Of a stretch of DNA of 64,000 bases, positions 57,060-64,000 are shown one piece after another (position 1 is the stretch's first letter; every line of letters begins with the position of its first letter). A program made the translations under genes and the position numbers. The DNA is from Aeromonas lusitana. Its GTDB lineage: Bacteria; Pseudomonadota; Gammaproteobacteria; Enterobacterales; Aeromonadaceae. The DNA is taken from the NCBI RefSeq assembly GCF_002812985.1, contig NZ_PGCP01000031.1:31912-95911 (forward strand), in the 5' to 3' direction. A model generated the notes under the pieces. That model searched no databases. It worked only from the letters and a program-made list of their open reading frames with translations, and was not told where the DNA came from.

Positions 57060-57998
57060 TTATTCTGACGAGGTATCAGCGATTGCCACCCGGGCGAAGT
57101 GTCCCCTGATAGCCTCGACCAGTCGCTGGATGCGCGCCCGCTTCAGGCTGTTCGGCCGATAGACCAGGTGCAGCGGGCGCCCGAGCCCCGGCAGGGGACG
57201 GGCCTTGCGGCCCTGATCCCCCACCAGGGCCAGTAGCCCGGCCGGCAGCAGCACAGGGCCTATGCCCGCCTTGGCGAGTTCAATCAGCGCCAGATAGGAG
57301 TCGAGCTCCATGGCGGGGGCGAACCCCAAGGCCGCCAGCGGCTCGCGCAGATAGCGGTTGGAGGGATTCTCCAGGTCCATGGTCAGGATCTTGCGCGCCT
57401 TGTCCTGCACCAGGACTCCTTCACTTATCCCTCCCTCAGATGGTTGCATGTCAGCCAAGGCGCCTTGCTGATCGGGCCTGGCCGCCTCGTCCTGATCGTC
57501 CCCCACCAGATAGAAGGGCTCCTCCAGCAACAGCTCGGCGCACAGGCCGTGGCCTGGGGGCAAGCGGCCGGCACAGATGCCGAGCAGGACGTCGCCGCCG
57601 CGCACCCGCGCCAGGATCACAGGGGTATGGTGGGTAGAGAGGGCAATGTGGGGATCCCGCGCCAGGTAGTCGTGCATGAAGCGGGCGAGGTAGCCCGCCA
57701 GCAGGGTCTCGGAGCAGGCGACGGGGAGGGGGCTGCCATCGGTCAGCGTCTGGCTGTCTGCCAGTACGCCCTTCATCTCGGCGAGGCTAGGGGCGACCCG
57801 GGCCAGCAGCTCGCGGGCCTGGGGGGTGAGCCGGATCTGGCGCCCGTCCGGCTCGATGAGCTTCTTGCCAAGGCGCAGCTCCAGCTGATTGATGCGCTTG
57901 CTCACCGCCGACTGGCTGATGTAGAGGCGGCTGGCCACCTTGGCCATGGTGCCCTCGCTTGCCAGCAGGCAGAGTGTCTCCAGCCCTTCCAGTAACAT
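57060..57998 (-). CDS. LysR-family transcriptional regulator
   Basis: A 312-residue regulator. The N-terminal winged helix is clear (LCLLASEGTMAKVASRLYI, SQSAVSKRINQLE, LGKKLIEPDGRQIRLTPQA; about residues 8-64). The effector domain carries an unusual acidic, proline-containing stretch at about 165-190 (DQDEAARPDQQGALADMQP), which may be a loop. It sits between yfcA (convergent) and an EamA exporter gene (upstream, same strand), so neither is a sure target. Confidence 0.88.
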   Translation of the reverse strand: MLLEGLETLCLLASEGTMAKVASRLYISQSAVSKRINQLELRLGKKLIEPDGRQIRLTPQARELLARVAPSLAEMKGVLADSQTLTDGSPLPVACSETLLAGYLARFMHDYLARDPHIALSTHHTPVILARVRGGDVLLGICAGRLPPGHGLCAELLLEEPFYLVGDDQDEAARPDQQGALADMQPSEGGISEGVLVQDKARKILTMDLENPSNRYLREPLAALGFAPAMELDSYLALIELAKAGIGPVLLPAGLLALVGDQGRKARPLPGLGRPLHLVYRPNSLKRARIQRLVEAIRGHFARVAIADTSSE

Positions 57999-58049
57999 AT
58001 CGCCTCCCGTCTGTTTCGTTGGAAGGCGTTACCTTAGGGGCTGCCAGCA

Positions 58050-58967
58050 TCAGGGGCAAGTACCGTTTGTAGCCCTCGATAACGGCCAGCGCCACGCCTT
58101 GACGGGGGGCGCGAAGATCACCAGGTTGCCGATGAGGCTCACCACCACGCCGACGATGGAGATGGTCTGCCAGACGAAGCCCTCATACAGGGTGGAGAGG
58201 CTGAGCGCCACCAGGGGGAACAGCACTGTGGCATAGGCCGCCTTGCTGGCGCCGATGCGTCCCACCAGGGTGAGGTAGGCGGTGAAGGCGATGACGGAGC
58301 CGAAGATGGCCAGGTAGACCATGGCGGCGAGGTAGCGAGGCTCGGTGGGGACGGTCAGGGACTGACCGAGCAGGGCGACCCAGCCCAGCAGCAAGACGAC
58401 GCCGTAGACCATGCCCCAGGGCACCATCTGCAGCACATGGTAACCCTGACGTTGGCCCCGGGCCGATACCAGGTTGCCGAGCGAGAAGCAGAGGGTGCCC
58501 GCACAGGCAAACAACAACCCCTTCCAGGCGTTGGCACCGAGTTGGGCATCCGCCAGCACGGGCCAGAACAAGAGCAGGGTGCCGACGAGCCCCAGCACAG
58601 AGCCCTGCAGCCAACGCAAGTTGGGGCGCTTGCCCTCGAACAGCCAGAGGTTGAGGCCGTTGAAGATGCTGGCGCTGGCGAAGATCACCGCCGACAGGCC
58701 GCTCGGGATATAGAGTGTGGCGTGGTAGAAGCAGAGAAAGTTGGTGGAAAAAAGTAGGGCACCGAGCAGAGCGGCGTAGCGCTGGCCTTGCCAGGGCAGG
58801 CGCGGGAACTTGCCGCTCACCGTGAGCAGGGCAAACAGGGCCAGGGCCGCCAGGGCGAAGCGGTAGAGCACTGAGACTTCGATGGGGATGGGGCCGAGCT
58901 GCCAGGCGATGGCAATCCAGGTGCTGCCCCAGATGAGGACGGTGGCGAGGTAGAGCATGAGGTTCAT
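58050..58967 (-). CDS. EamA/DMT family metabolite exporter
   Basis: A 305-residue inner-membrane protein with ten hydrophobic helices in two five-helix EamA repeats. Characteristic segments are LATVLIWGSTWIAIAW at the start, SVLYRFALAALALFAL, SGLSAVIFASASIFNGL and, in the second half, GRIGASKAAYATVLFPLVALSLS. Family members export amino acids or other metabolites. Divergent from an AraC regulator with 164 bases between start codons, so local regulation is likely. Confidence 0.9.
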   Translation of the reverse strand: MNLMLYLATVLIWGSTWIAIAWQLGPIPIEVSVLYRFALAALALFALLTVSGKFPRLPWQGQRYAALLGALLFSTNFLCFYHATLYIPSGLSAVIFASASIFNGLNLWLFEGKRPNLRWLQGSVLGLVGTLLLFWPVLADAQLGANAWKGLLFACAGTLCFSLGNLVSARGQRQGYHVLQMVPWGMVYGVVLLLGWVALLGQSLTVPTEPRYLAAMVYLAIFGSVIAFTAYLTLVGRIGASKAAYATVLFPLVALSLSTLYEGFVWQTISIVGVVVSLIGNLVIFAPPVKAWRWPLSRATNGTCP

Positions 58968-59131
58968 AACAGATCCGGCGAGTGAGAAGGAGATGGGATC
59001 AGCATGGGCCGGATGCCCCTGGCTGGCTTACACCATCTTGCGGTTTTTTTGGCGCAGGCGCTGTGCGAGGCGAGCGGGACGGGTAAGATGAAGCAGGACA
59101 AGGGCACAGAGACACAAACAGGGTGCGGCAG

Positions 59132-59998
59132 ATGAGACAGGCGGGGGTATTCGATGCACTGGTCAGCACGGGGGCGCGGCTGGAGGACTCCTGCTGGTTG
59201 GAGCCCGGCCTCGGCCTTGCCAGCTGGCGCAACCGCTACGATCAGACCCGCTACCACAAGCCGGGCCATCACACCGTCAGCGTTTACCTGCAGGGGGGCG
59301 AGCAGACCGAGCGGCTCGATGGGCCTGGCGGTCACGGCGGAGCCGGCAAGGTGTGCATCATGCCGGATCACCACAGATCCGAATGGCTGGTGCGCGAGGA
59401 GTTTCGCTTCTTCCACCTCTATTTCAGCCCGGAGCACCTTGGCCGCATCGCCGAGCAGGCTTGCGACAAGGAGGGGCGCCACCTGCTGCTGGAAGACAAG
59501 ACCTTCATCGAGGACGCGCAGGTCGCGGCCCTGGTGCAATCCCAACTGATGAAGCTGGACTGGCAGCAGGGGGGCGATCGCATGGCGCTCTCCCACGGCG
59601 CCTGGATGCTGATGCTGCACGCCTATCGCCACCACACCCGGGAGGCGCCCAGCCTGCCCGAGGTGCGCGGCGGGCTGGCCCCAGTCGTGATCCGGCGGGT
59701 GCAGGAGTACCTGCTGGCCCATCTGGCCGAGCCCGTCACCTTGAGCGAGCTTGCCCGGGAGGCGGGCCTTAGCGAATATCACTTCGCCCGCATGTTTGGC
59801 CAGAGCCTGGGCTGTCCGCCCCATCGCTACCTGCTGGGGCTGCGGCTCAAGCATGCCAAGCAACTGCTGCTGGGCCCGGCTCCCCTGGCCAGCATCGCCG
59901 CCCAGTGCGGTTTCTCCTCCCAGGCTCACCTTGGCAACCGCTTTCGGGAGGCGTTTGGCCTGAGCCCGGGCCAGTGGCGCAGTCAGCTGTCATCCTAA
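59132..59998 (+). CDS. AraC-family regulator
   Basis: A 288-residue regulator. The first half is a cupin-like sensor domain (HKPGHHTVSVYLQGG, PDHHRSEWLV). The C-terminal DNA-binding region has two helix-turn-helix units (about 205-285): VTLSELAREAGLSEYHFARMF and LASIAAQCGFSSQAHLGNRFREAFGLSPGQWR, the latter being the AraC signature. The ATG at 59132 is preferred to a GTG at 59123 on the AGGG site. Divergent from the EamA exporter, its likely target. Confidence 0.9.
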   Translation: MRQAGVFDALVSTGARLEDSCWLEPGLGLASWRNRYDQTRYHKPGHHTVSVYLQGGEQTERLDGPGGHGGAGKVCIMPDHHRSEWLVREEFRFFHLYFSPEHLGRIAEQACDKEGRHLLLEDKTFIEDAQVAALVQSQLMKLDWQQGGDRMALSHGAWMLMLHAYRHHTREAPSLPEVRGGLAPVVIRRVQEYLLAHLAEPVTLSELAREAGLSEYHFARMFGQSLGCPPHRYLLGLRLKHAKQLLLGPAPLASIAAQCGFSSQAHLGNRFREAFGLSPGQWRSQLSS

Positions 59999-60293
59999 TG
60001 TCACGGATGAGCCGCACACTCCTCGCCTGATGACTGCAAAGCGGCAGTCATGGGGTCGCCACCGGCGGCCATCCCTCGTCAAAGGAGTGCCCATTGAATC
60101 ATCGCAAGCGTCAGGTCCGTACCCGCCATCTCTGGTTCAGCCACTGGAATGGCCCGAAAATCCGCCTCTGTGTTCCCGCCGCCCCCGAACCCCTCGTGCC
60201 TCACAGTTCCCGCTGAAAATCGTCGCGACCCGGTAGGATTTTGTTGGCAACTTTGCCACTATGGCTCCATCGAGATGGACCGGGTATGGCTGT
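59999..60293. other. Spacer upstream of ybjD, no supported gene
   Basis: 295 bases containing the ybjD promoter. Short frames exist but none looks real. No clear terminator follows the AraC gene. Confidence 0.4.
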
Positions 60294-61928
60294 ATGTTTC
60301 TGGAACGCATTGAAGTTAAAGGTTTTCGTGGCATAAATCGGCTCTCCCTTGGGCTCGATCACACCACAGTCCTCATCGGCGAGAACGCCTGGGGCAAGTC
60401 CAGCCTGCTGCGTGCCCTCTGGTGCCTGCTGGGGGATGCCGGCCCCTATCAATTCAGCCGCGATGATTTTCACCAACCGGAAGATCCCGAGCTGGCTCCC
60501 TCGCGCACCCTGCAACTGGTGCTGACCTTCAGCGAATACCGCCCCCAGATGTGCCAGCATTCCCGCCGCCTGGCCCGCCTCGGCGCGGCCTGGATCCCCC
60601 ACAGAGACAAGTTCCACCGCATTCACTACCGCGCCAGCGCCGAGCTGCAAGATGACGGCAGCGTGCTGACCACCCATGATTTTCTCGATGGCATCGGCAA
60701 AAACCTGACCATCGACAACAACGACGAGCTGGTGCGCCTGCTCATCACCATGAACCCGGTATTTCGGCTGCGGGATGCGCGCTCGGCGCGCGACGGGGTC
60801 GAGGTGCTGCCCTGGGGGGACCTGTCCGAGCAGCGGCTCGCCTACCTGGCCGGCCAGCTCACCGACGAGCCCCAGCGCATCGGTGAGCCCGAACTCAAGG
60901 AGGCGCTGCAGGCGGTGCAACAGCTGATGGAGCACTACTTCAGCGCCCTGGCCCCCATCAAGCACAAGCCCCGCAGCCAGCGGGAAATCGTCAACCGCCC
61001 CATGACCTTGCGCAACCCAGGCAATTTGCAGACCCTGCTGCGGGGCGCCGACAACCGGGCGCTGCAGCTGGCCATGGCGGGCATGGCGGCCATGCTGCTC
61101 AACGCCCGCGGCAACCGCGAGCTGGAGGACGGGGCCAGACCCATCCTGATACTGGAAGATCCCGAGAGCCGGCTGCACCCGACCATGCTGGCCCTGGCCT
61201 GGGGCCTGCTCGAGCAGTTGCCCGGCCAGAAGCTGCTCACCACCAATTCCGGGGACTTGCTCTCCTCCTTGCCGCTCAACCAGATCCGCCGACTGGTGCG
61301 GCGCCAGCAGGACATCCTCTGCCATCAGCTCGGCGGCGAGCGCTACAGCAGCGACGATCTGCGCAAGATCGCCTTCCATGTGCGCATCAACCGGCCCATG
61401 TCGATGTTTGCCCGCTGCTGGTTGCTGGTGGAGGGGGAGACCGAGATCTGGCTGCTCTCTGAGCTGGCCCAGATCTGCGGCTACAGCCTGCGGGCGGAAG
61501 GGGTGCGCATCATCGAGTTCGCCCAGTGTGGCCAGGCGCCGCTCATCAAGGTGGCCCGCGACTTTGGCATCGAGTGGCACCTGCTCACCGATGGCGACGA
61601 GGCGGGCGCCAAGTACGCGAGCTCCGCCCGCTCCCTGCTCAAGGGGGAGCGCGAGCGGGATCGGTTGACCCAGCTGCCGGCGGCAGACATAGAGCACTAC
61701 CTCTATCAGAACGGGTTCGAGGCCGTGTTCCGGCGCGAGGCCGGAGTAGGGGGACGTTCGACCCTCAATGCCGGACGCATCATCTCCAAGGCCATCCATC
61801 ATCGCAGCAAGCCCGGCATGGCGCTGGCGGTGGTGGAAGAGGCGGAGCGGCTCGGCGGCGAGCGCATTCCCCCCGTGCTCAAGCAGATGTTTGCCAAGGT
61901 GGTCGCCCTGGCCCGCGGGCAGGGTTAA
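60294..61928 (+). CDS. ybjD: OLD-family ATP-dependent endonuclease YbjD
   Basis: A 544-residue protein with an N-terminal SMC/RecF-like ATPase and a C-terminal TOPRIM domain. The Walker A motif is GENAWGKSSL (about 28-37); the D-loop/Walker B region is ILILEDPESRLHP (about 285-297); TOPRIM acidic residues are in LVEGETEIWLL (Glu, about 378-388) and LLTDGDEAG (D-x-D, about 428-436). It is like E. coli YbjD, which is a single-gene OLD homologue of unknown role; OLD nucleases degrade DNA and in some settings defend against phage. The ATG at 60294 gives the family start MFLERIEVKGFRG. No Gabija-type UvrD-like partner (GajB) is adjacent. Confidence 0.92.
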   Translation: MFLERIEVKGFRGINRLSLGLDHTTVLIGENAWGKSSLLRALWCLLGDAGPYQFSRDDFHQPEDPELAPSRTLQLVLTFSEYRPQMCQHSRRLARLGAAWIPHRDKFHRIHYRASAELQDDGSVLTTHDFLDGIGKNLTIDNNDELVRLLITMNPVFRLRDARSARDGVEVLPWGDLSEQRLAYLAGQLTDEPQRIGEPELKEALQAVQQLMEHYFSALAPIKHKPRSQREIVNRPMTLRNPGNLQTLLRGADNRALQLAMAGMAAMLLNARGNRELEDGARPILILEDPESRLHPTMLALAWGLLEQLPGQKLLTTNSGDLLSSLPLNQIRRLVRRQQDILCHQLGGERYSSDDLRKIAFHVRINRPMSMFARCWLLVEGETEIWLLSELAQICGYSLRAEGVRIIEFAQCGQAPLIKVARDFGIEWHLLTDGDEAGAKYASSARSLLKGERERDRLTQLPAADIEHYLYQNGFEAVFRREAGVGGRSTLNAGRIISKAIHHRSKPGMALAVVEEAERLGGERIPPVLKQMFAKVVALARGQG

Positions 61929-61952
61929 CGGCCACCGCAGGCGTTGGGGATA

Positions 61953-61984
61953 GGGGCGAGTTTGGCTATACTCGCCCCTTTGTT
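61953..61984 (+). terminator. Terminator of ybjD
   Basis: Stem AGGGGCGAG / CTCGCCCCT with a ten-base loop, followed by TTGTTTT. Confidence 0.75.
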
Positions 61985-62035
61985 TTATCAAGGGGCACAA
62001 TGCTCCGCTCTTTTTTGTCTGCTGCTGGAGACCCT

Positions 62036-62764
62036 ATGTTCGTCCAACTTCCTTTTTGGCTCTTCCCCCTGACCGGCCTGATGGCGCTGGGGGCCTTGAT
62101 AGCCCTCGGTCTGGTGCTGTGGCGCGGCGATCTCTGCCCGGGCCAGCGCTCGCGCATCACCACCCAACTCTTCTCCATCTGGGTGATCACCGGGCTCTCC
62201 CTGATGCTGGCCATCGAGGCCGGGATGAAGGGCTGGCTCGTCTGGTGCGGGGGCGCGGCCCTGATCCTGGGGATCGCCCTGTCCCTGGTCCAGTCTCGCC
62301 TCGAGGGCAAGCGCGCCATCCCGGGCACCCTGCTGTGGCTACCCGCCATGCCGCTGGCCCTGTACGGGCTGGGGCTGATGCAGATCCAGGGTTGGCTCGG
62401 TGGCCTGTTGCAGATGGTGCTGCTGGGGGCGGCGTTTGCTCACCTCATGCTGCTGCGGGCTCGTCACCGGTTGCAGGCATTCAATACCCTGCTGCCCATG
62501 ACGGGGCTGGCGGCGGCGGTCGGCAGCCTGCTCTGGCTGGTGGCCCTGCTGTTGATGGCGCAGCCGAGCGAGGCGCTGCTGGATACCTTGCTGCCCTGGA
62601 TCCTGACCCAGAGCGGCCTGCTGATCGCCGCCTTGCTGCTCTGGTTCACCCCCCTCTATCGCCAGCAGGAGACGGCCCCCGTGGTGTTGTCGGTGACCCT
62701 GTGTGGCCTGCTGATCGCCGAGGTGGCCGCCACCGGCGCCCTGCAACTGCTCGCGTTGTCTTGA
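62036..62764 (+). CDS. Unrecognised multi-pass membrane protein
   Basis: A 242-residue, leucine-rich protein with about seven hydrophobic segments (roughly residues 5-27, 45-65, 70-90, 105-125, 130-150, 165-190 and 200-240) and short basic loops, for example WRGDLCPGQRSR. I do not recognise the family; the organisation is like DmsC-type membrane anchors of oxidoreductases, but no partner is nearby and no quinone or metal ligands can be assigned. The ATG at 62036 has GGAG five bases upstream; ATG 62000 is an alternative. A terminator lies between it and ybjD, so a shared function is not implied. Confidence 0.75.
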   Translation: MFVQLPFWLFPLTGLMALGALIALGLVLWRGDLCPGQRSRITTQLFSIWVITGLSLMLAIEAGMKGWLVWCGGAALILGIALSLVQSRLEGKRAIPGTLLWLPAMPLALYGLGLMQIQGWLGGLLQMVLLGAAFAHLMLLRARHRLQAFNTLLPMTGLAAAVGSLLWLVALLLMAQPSEALLDTLLPWILTQSGLLIAALLLWFTPLYRQQETAPVVLSVTLCGLLIAEVAATGALQLLALS

Positions 62765-62830
62765 GCAATGAAGTAGGAGATAGTGACATCCGCGCCATCG
62801 CCAGATGACAACCACTCAGGGATGAGACCA

Positions 62831-63574
62831 ATGCAGGATGGATGGAGAGAGGTTATCGGGCTGGCACTCTTGTTGTGGGCGAGCGGGGCCGCGGCCAGCG
62901 GCTCTGCTCGCGACATCAAGGAGAGTGACAAGCTGGCGGACGATCCCACCAAGGTGGTGACCCAGCTGGGGGCCAGCTACACGGATGAGTTCAAGGTCTC
63001 GGGTTCGATAGGTATGGGACCGGTCAGCAAGCTCAACGCATCGATCAACAAGGATGCCAGCGAGTGGCGACTGGGGGGCTCCTGGCTGTTTGATTTTGGC
63101 ATCGTCAACTTCAACTTCAGCAAGAAGCAGTTTGAGCATGATGCGAACCAGACCAGCTACAACATAGGCACCTTCATCCCCCTGAGCGCGTTTGGCTTCG
63201 CCCCCGCCGGCTGGCAGATCTTTCCCATGGGGGGGCTGAGCTATAACGAGGGCGACATCGCCTGCGAGGTGGGCAGCCAGGGCTGTGGCGACGTGGACCT
63301 CAACACCGACTCTGCCTTCGTGCTGATGCCCAACACCAGCAAGGGGGGCTATCTGGGGGTCTTCACCCTCAAACCTCTCTCACCCAAGTGGACCCTGATC
63401 GCCTTTGGCACAGGCTCGGCGGGCTCGGATGATTACCACGGCTACTCTGCCGGTCTCGGCATGGGCTACAAGTTCACCAAGCGCCAATCCATCAGCACCT
63501 ATGCCCATCTCTCAGACAACAGCTATGGCGAGGATCAGCAACTGGGCATCGCCTATCGCTATCAGTTCAACTGA
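62831..63574 (+). CDS. Unrecognised exported protein, probably outer-membrane beta-barrel
   Basis: A 247-residue protein with a signal peptide (hydrophobic core IGLALLLWASGAAASG, cleaved near residue 23). The mature part alternates polar and hydrophobic residues in strands, for example WRLGGSWLFDFGIVNFNFSKKQFE and LSAGLGMGYKFTKR-like ends, and it finishes LGIAYRYQFN with the aromatic-rich C-terminal strand seen in outer-membrane barrels. One Cys pair (IACEVGSQGCGD) lies in a loop. The family is not recognised. ATG 62831 has GGGATGAG upstream; ATG 62822 is possible. Confidence 0.75.
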   Translation: MQDGWREVIGLALLLWASGAAASGSARDIKESDKLADDPTKVVTQLGASYTDEFKVSGSIGMGPVSKLNASINKDASEWRLGGSWLFDFGIVNFNFSKKQFEHDANQTSYNIGTFIPLSAFGFAPAGWQIFPMGGLSYNEGDIACEVGSQGCGDVDLNTDSAFVLMPNTSKGGYLGVFTLKPLSPKWTLIAFGTGSAGSDDYHGYSAGLGMGYKFTKRQSISTYAHLSDNSYGEDQQLGIAYRYQFN

Positions 63575-63757
63575 GCGGGGGCCGGATCTGCCTCTTATCG
63601 CGGGTGAACCTGCGGACCCGTCGTCGTATTCAGGGGGACGAGGGATGATTTTTTCCCAAGGCATGATCTTAACTGCATAAAAACAAAGCGGTTTGTCCGG
63701 CAAAGCACCAGATTGCGGCGATATAGTACACACGCTCAACTTTTTCAAGATTTTTGC

Positions 63758-63785
63758 TTGCAATATTTGGGATGGAGCCTATTAT
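63758..63785 (+). promoter_or_regulatory. Promoter of the initiator tRNA gene
   Basis: TTGCAA (63758-63763) and TATTAT (63780-63785) are 16 bases apart, followed by a GC-containing start region (TGGCGACC) as is usual for stable RNA promoters. Confidence 0.65.
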
Positions 63786-63798
63786 TGGCGACCTCAGA

Positions 63799-63875
<77 letters not shown>

Positions 63876-64000
63876 ACTATTTGTGCGCATGGCACGATCT
63901 TGGTCGCTGCGGTGCTGCAAAGACACAAACTGCTACTGCTCGGCACGTTTGTAGTGAGTAGTGCGGTGAGACGCTTGGAAACAGGCAAACAATTCGGACG
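63876..64000. other. Sequence after the tRNA, unassigned
   Basis: 125 bases to the window edge with no complete gene, and no clear terminator. It may be leader of the next operon, so the tRNA may be co-transcribed with it. Confidence 0.3.

Noticed and set aside
60294..61928. ybjD as GajA of a Gabija defence pair
   Set aside because: No UvrD-like helicase gene (GajB) adjoins it; the following genes encode membrane and exported proteins, and the sequence matches stand-alone YbjD.
60201..62000. 599-codon minus-strand frame opposite ybjD
   Set aside because: Antisense shadow of a gene with intact ATPase and TOPRIM motifs.

Overview
The window comes from an Aeromonas-type gammaproteobacterium, probably of the hydrophila/caviae group. 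The strongest evidence is a phaP-phaC-phaJ cluster whose three products look nearly residue-for-residue like the Aeromonas caviae polyhydroxyalkanoate proteins. It is supported by a CYTH-type (class IV) adenylate cyclase of the kind first described in Aeromonas hydrophila, by GC-rich coding sequence, and by gammaproteobacterial synteny (ycgB-fadR-nhaB and pabB-nudL). It reads as ordinary chromosome. I see no insertion sequence, prophage, integron or CRISPR array.

Layout. 1-6.4 kb: start of a probable nhaB, a long empty spacer, fadR, and the convergent yeaG-yeaH-ycgB operon. 6.4-14 kb: a candidate small RNA with its own promoter and terminator, a RecQ-family helicase, sstT (serine/threonine uptake), two poorly characterised small proteins, an AT-rich gap and an SdaC-type serine permease. 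14-24 kb: pabB-nudL, class I fumarase, sulA with a perfect LexA box, a DUF4250 protein, glycogen/maltodextrin phosphorylase, an SLC13 carboxylate transporter and trxC. 24-31 kb: a hybrid sensor kinase and the heterodimeric ABC exporter mdlA-mdlB, whose junction carries a partial duplication. 31-38 kb: a doubtful small locus and a complete RND efflux operon divergent from a LysR regulator. 38-44 kb: a DUF4442 protein, an S4 RNA-binding protein, the PHA operon, a repeat-rich exported protein and a DUF429 protein. 44-50 kb: pdxY, several small enzymes and acetyltransferases, cyaB with an overlapping NUDIX gene whose 3' end is triplicated, a DUF5718 protein, ynfA and an ASCH protein. 50-64 kb: rhlE, glutathione peroxidase, a 2OG-Fe(II) oxygenase, ddl, a VOC protein, tapT, yfcA, a LysR gene, an EamA exporter divergent from an AraC regulator, the OLD-family nuclease gene ybjD, two unrecognised envelope proteins, and an initiator tRNA-Met with its promoter.

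How the genes fit together. Lipid and carbon storage recurs: FadR senses acyl-CoA, PhaJ draws enoyl-CoA from beta-oxidation to feed PhaC, PhaP coats the granules, and glycogen phosphorylase mobilises glycogen. Serine appears twice (sstT and the sdaC-type gene). The yeaG-yeaH-ycgB set is a stress/starvation module in relatives. I found no convincing new multi-gene system. The least explained items are the candidate sRNA at 6842-6954, the orphan terminator-bearing locus at 31062-31281, and two recent-looking partial gene duplications (mdlB 5' end, NUDIX 3' end).
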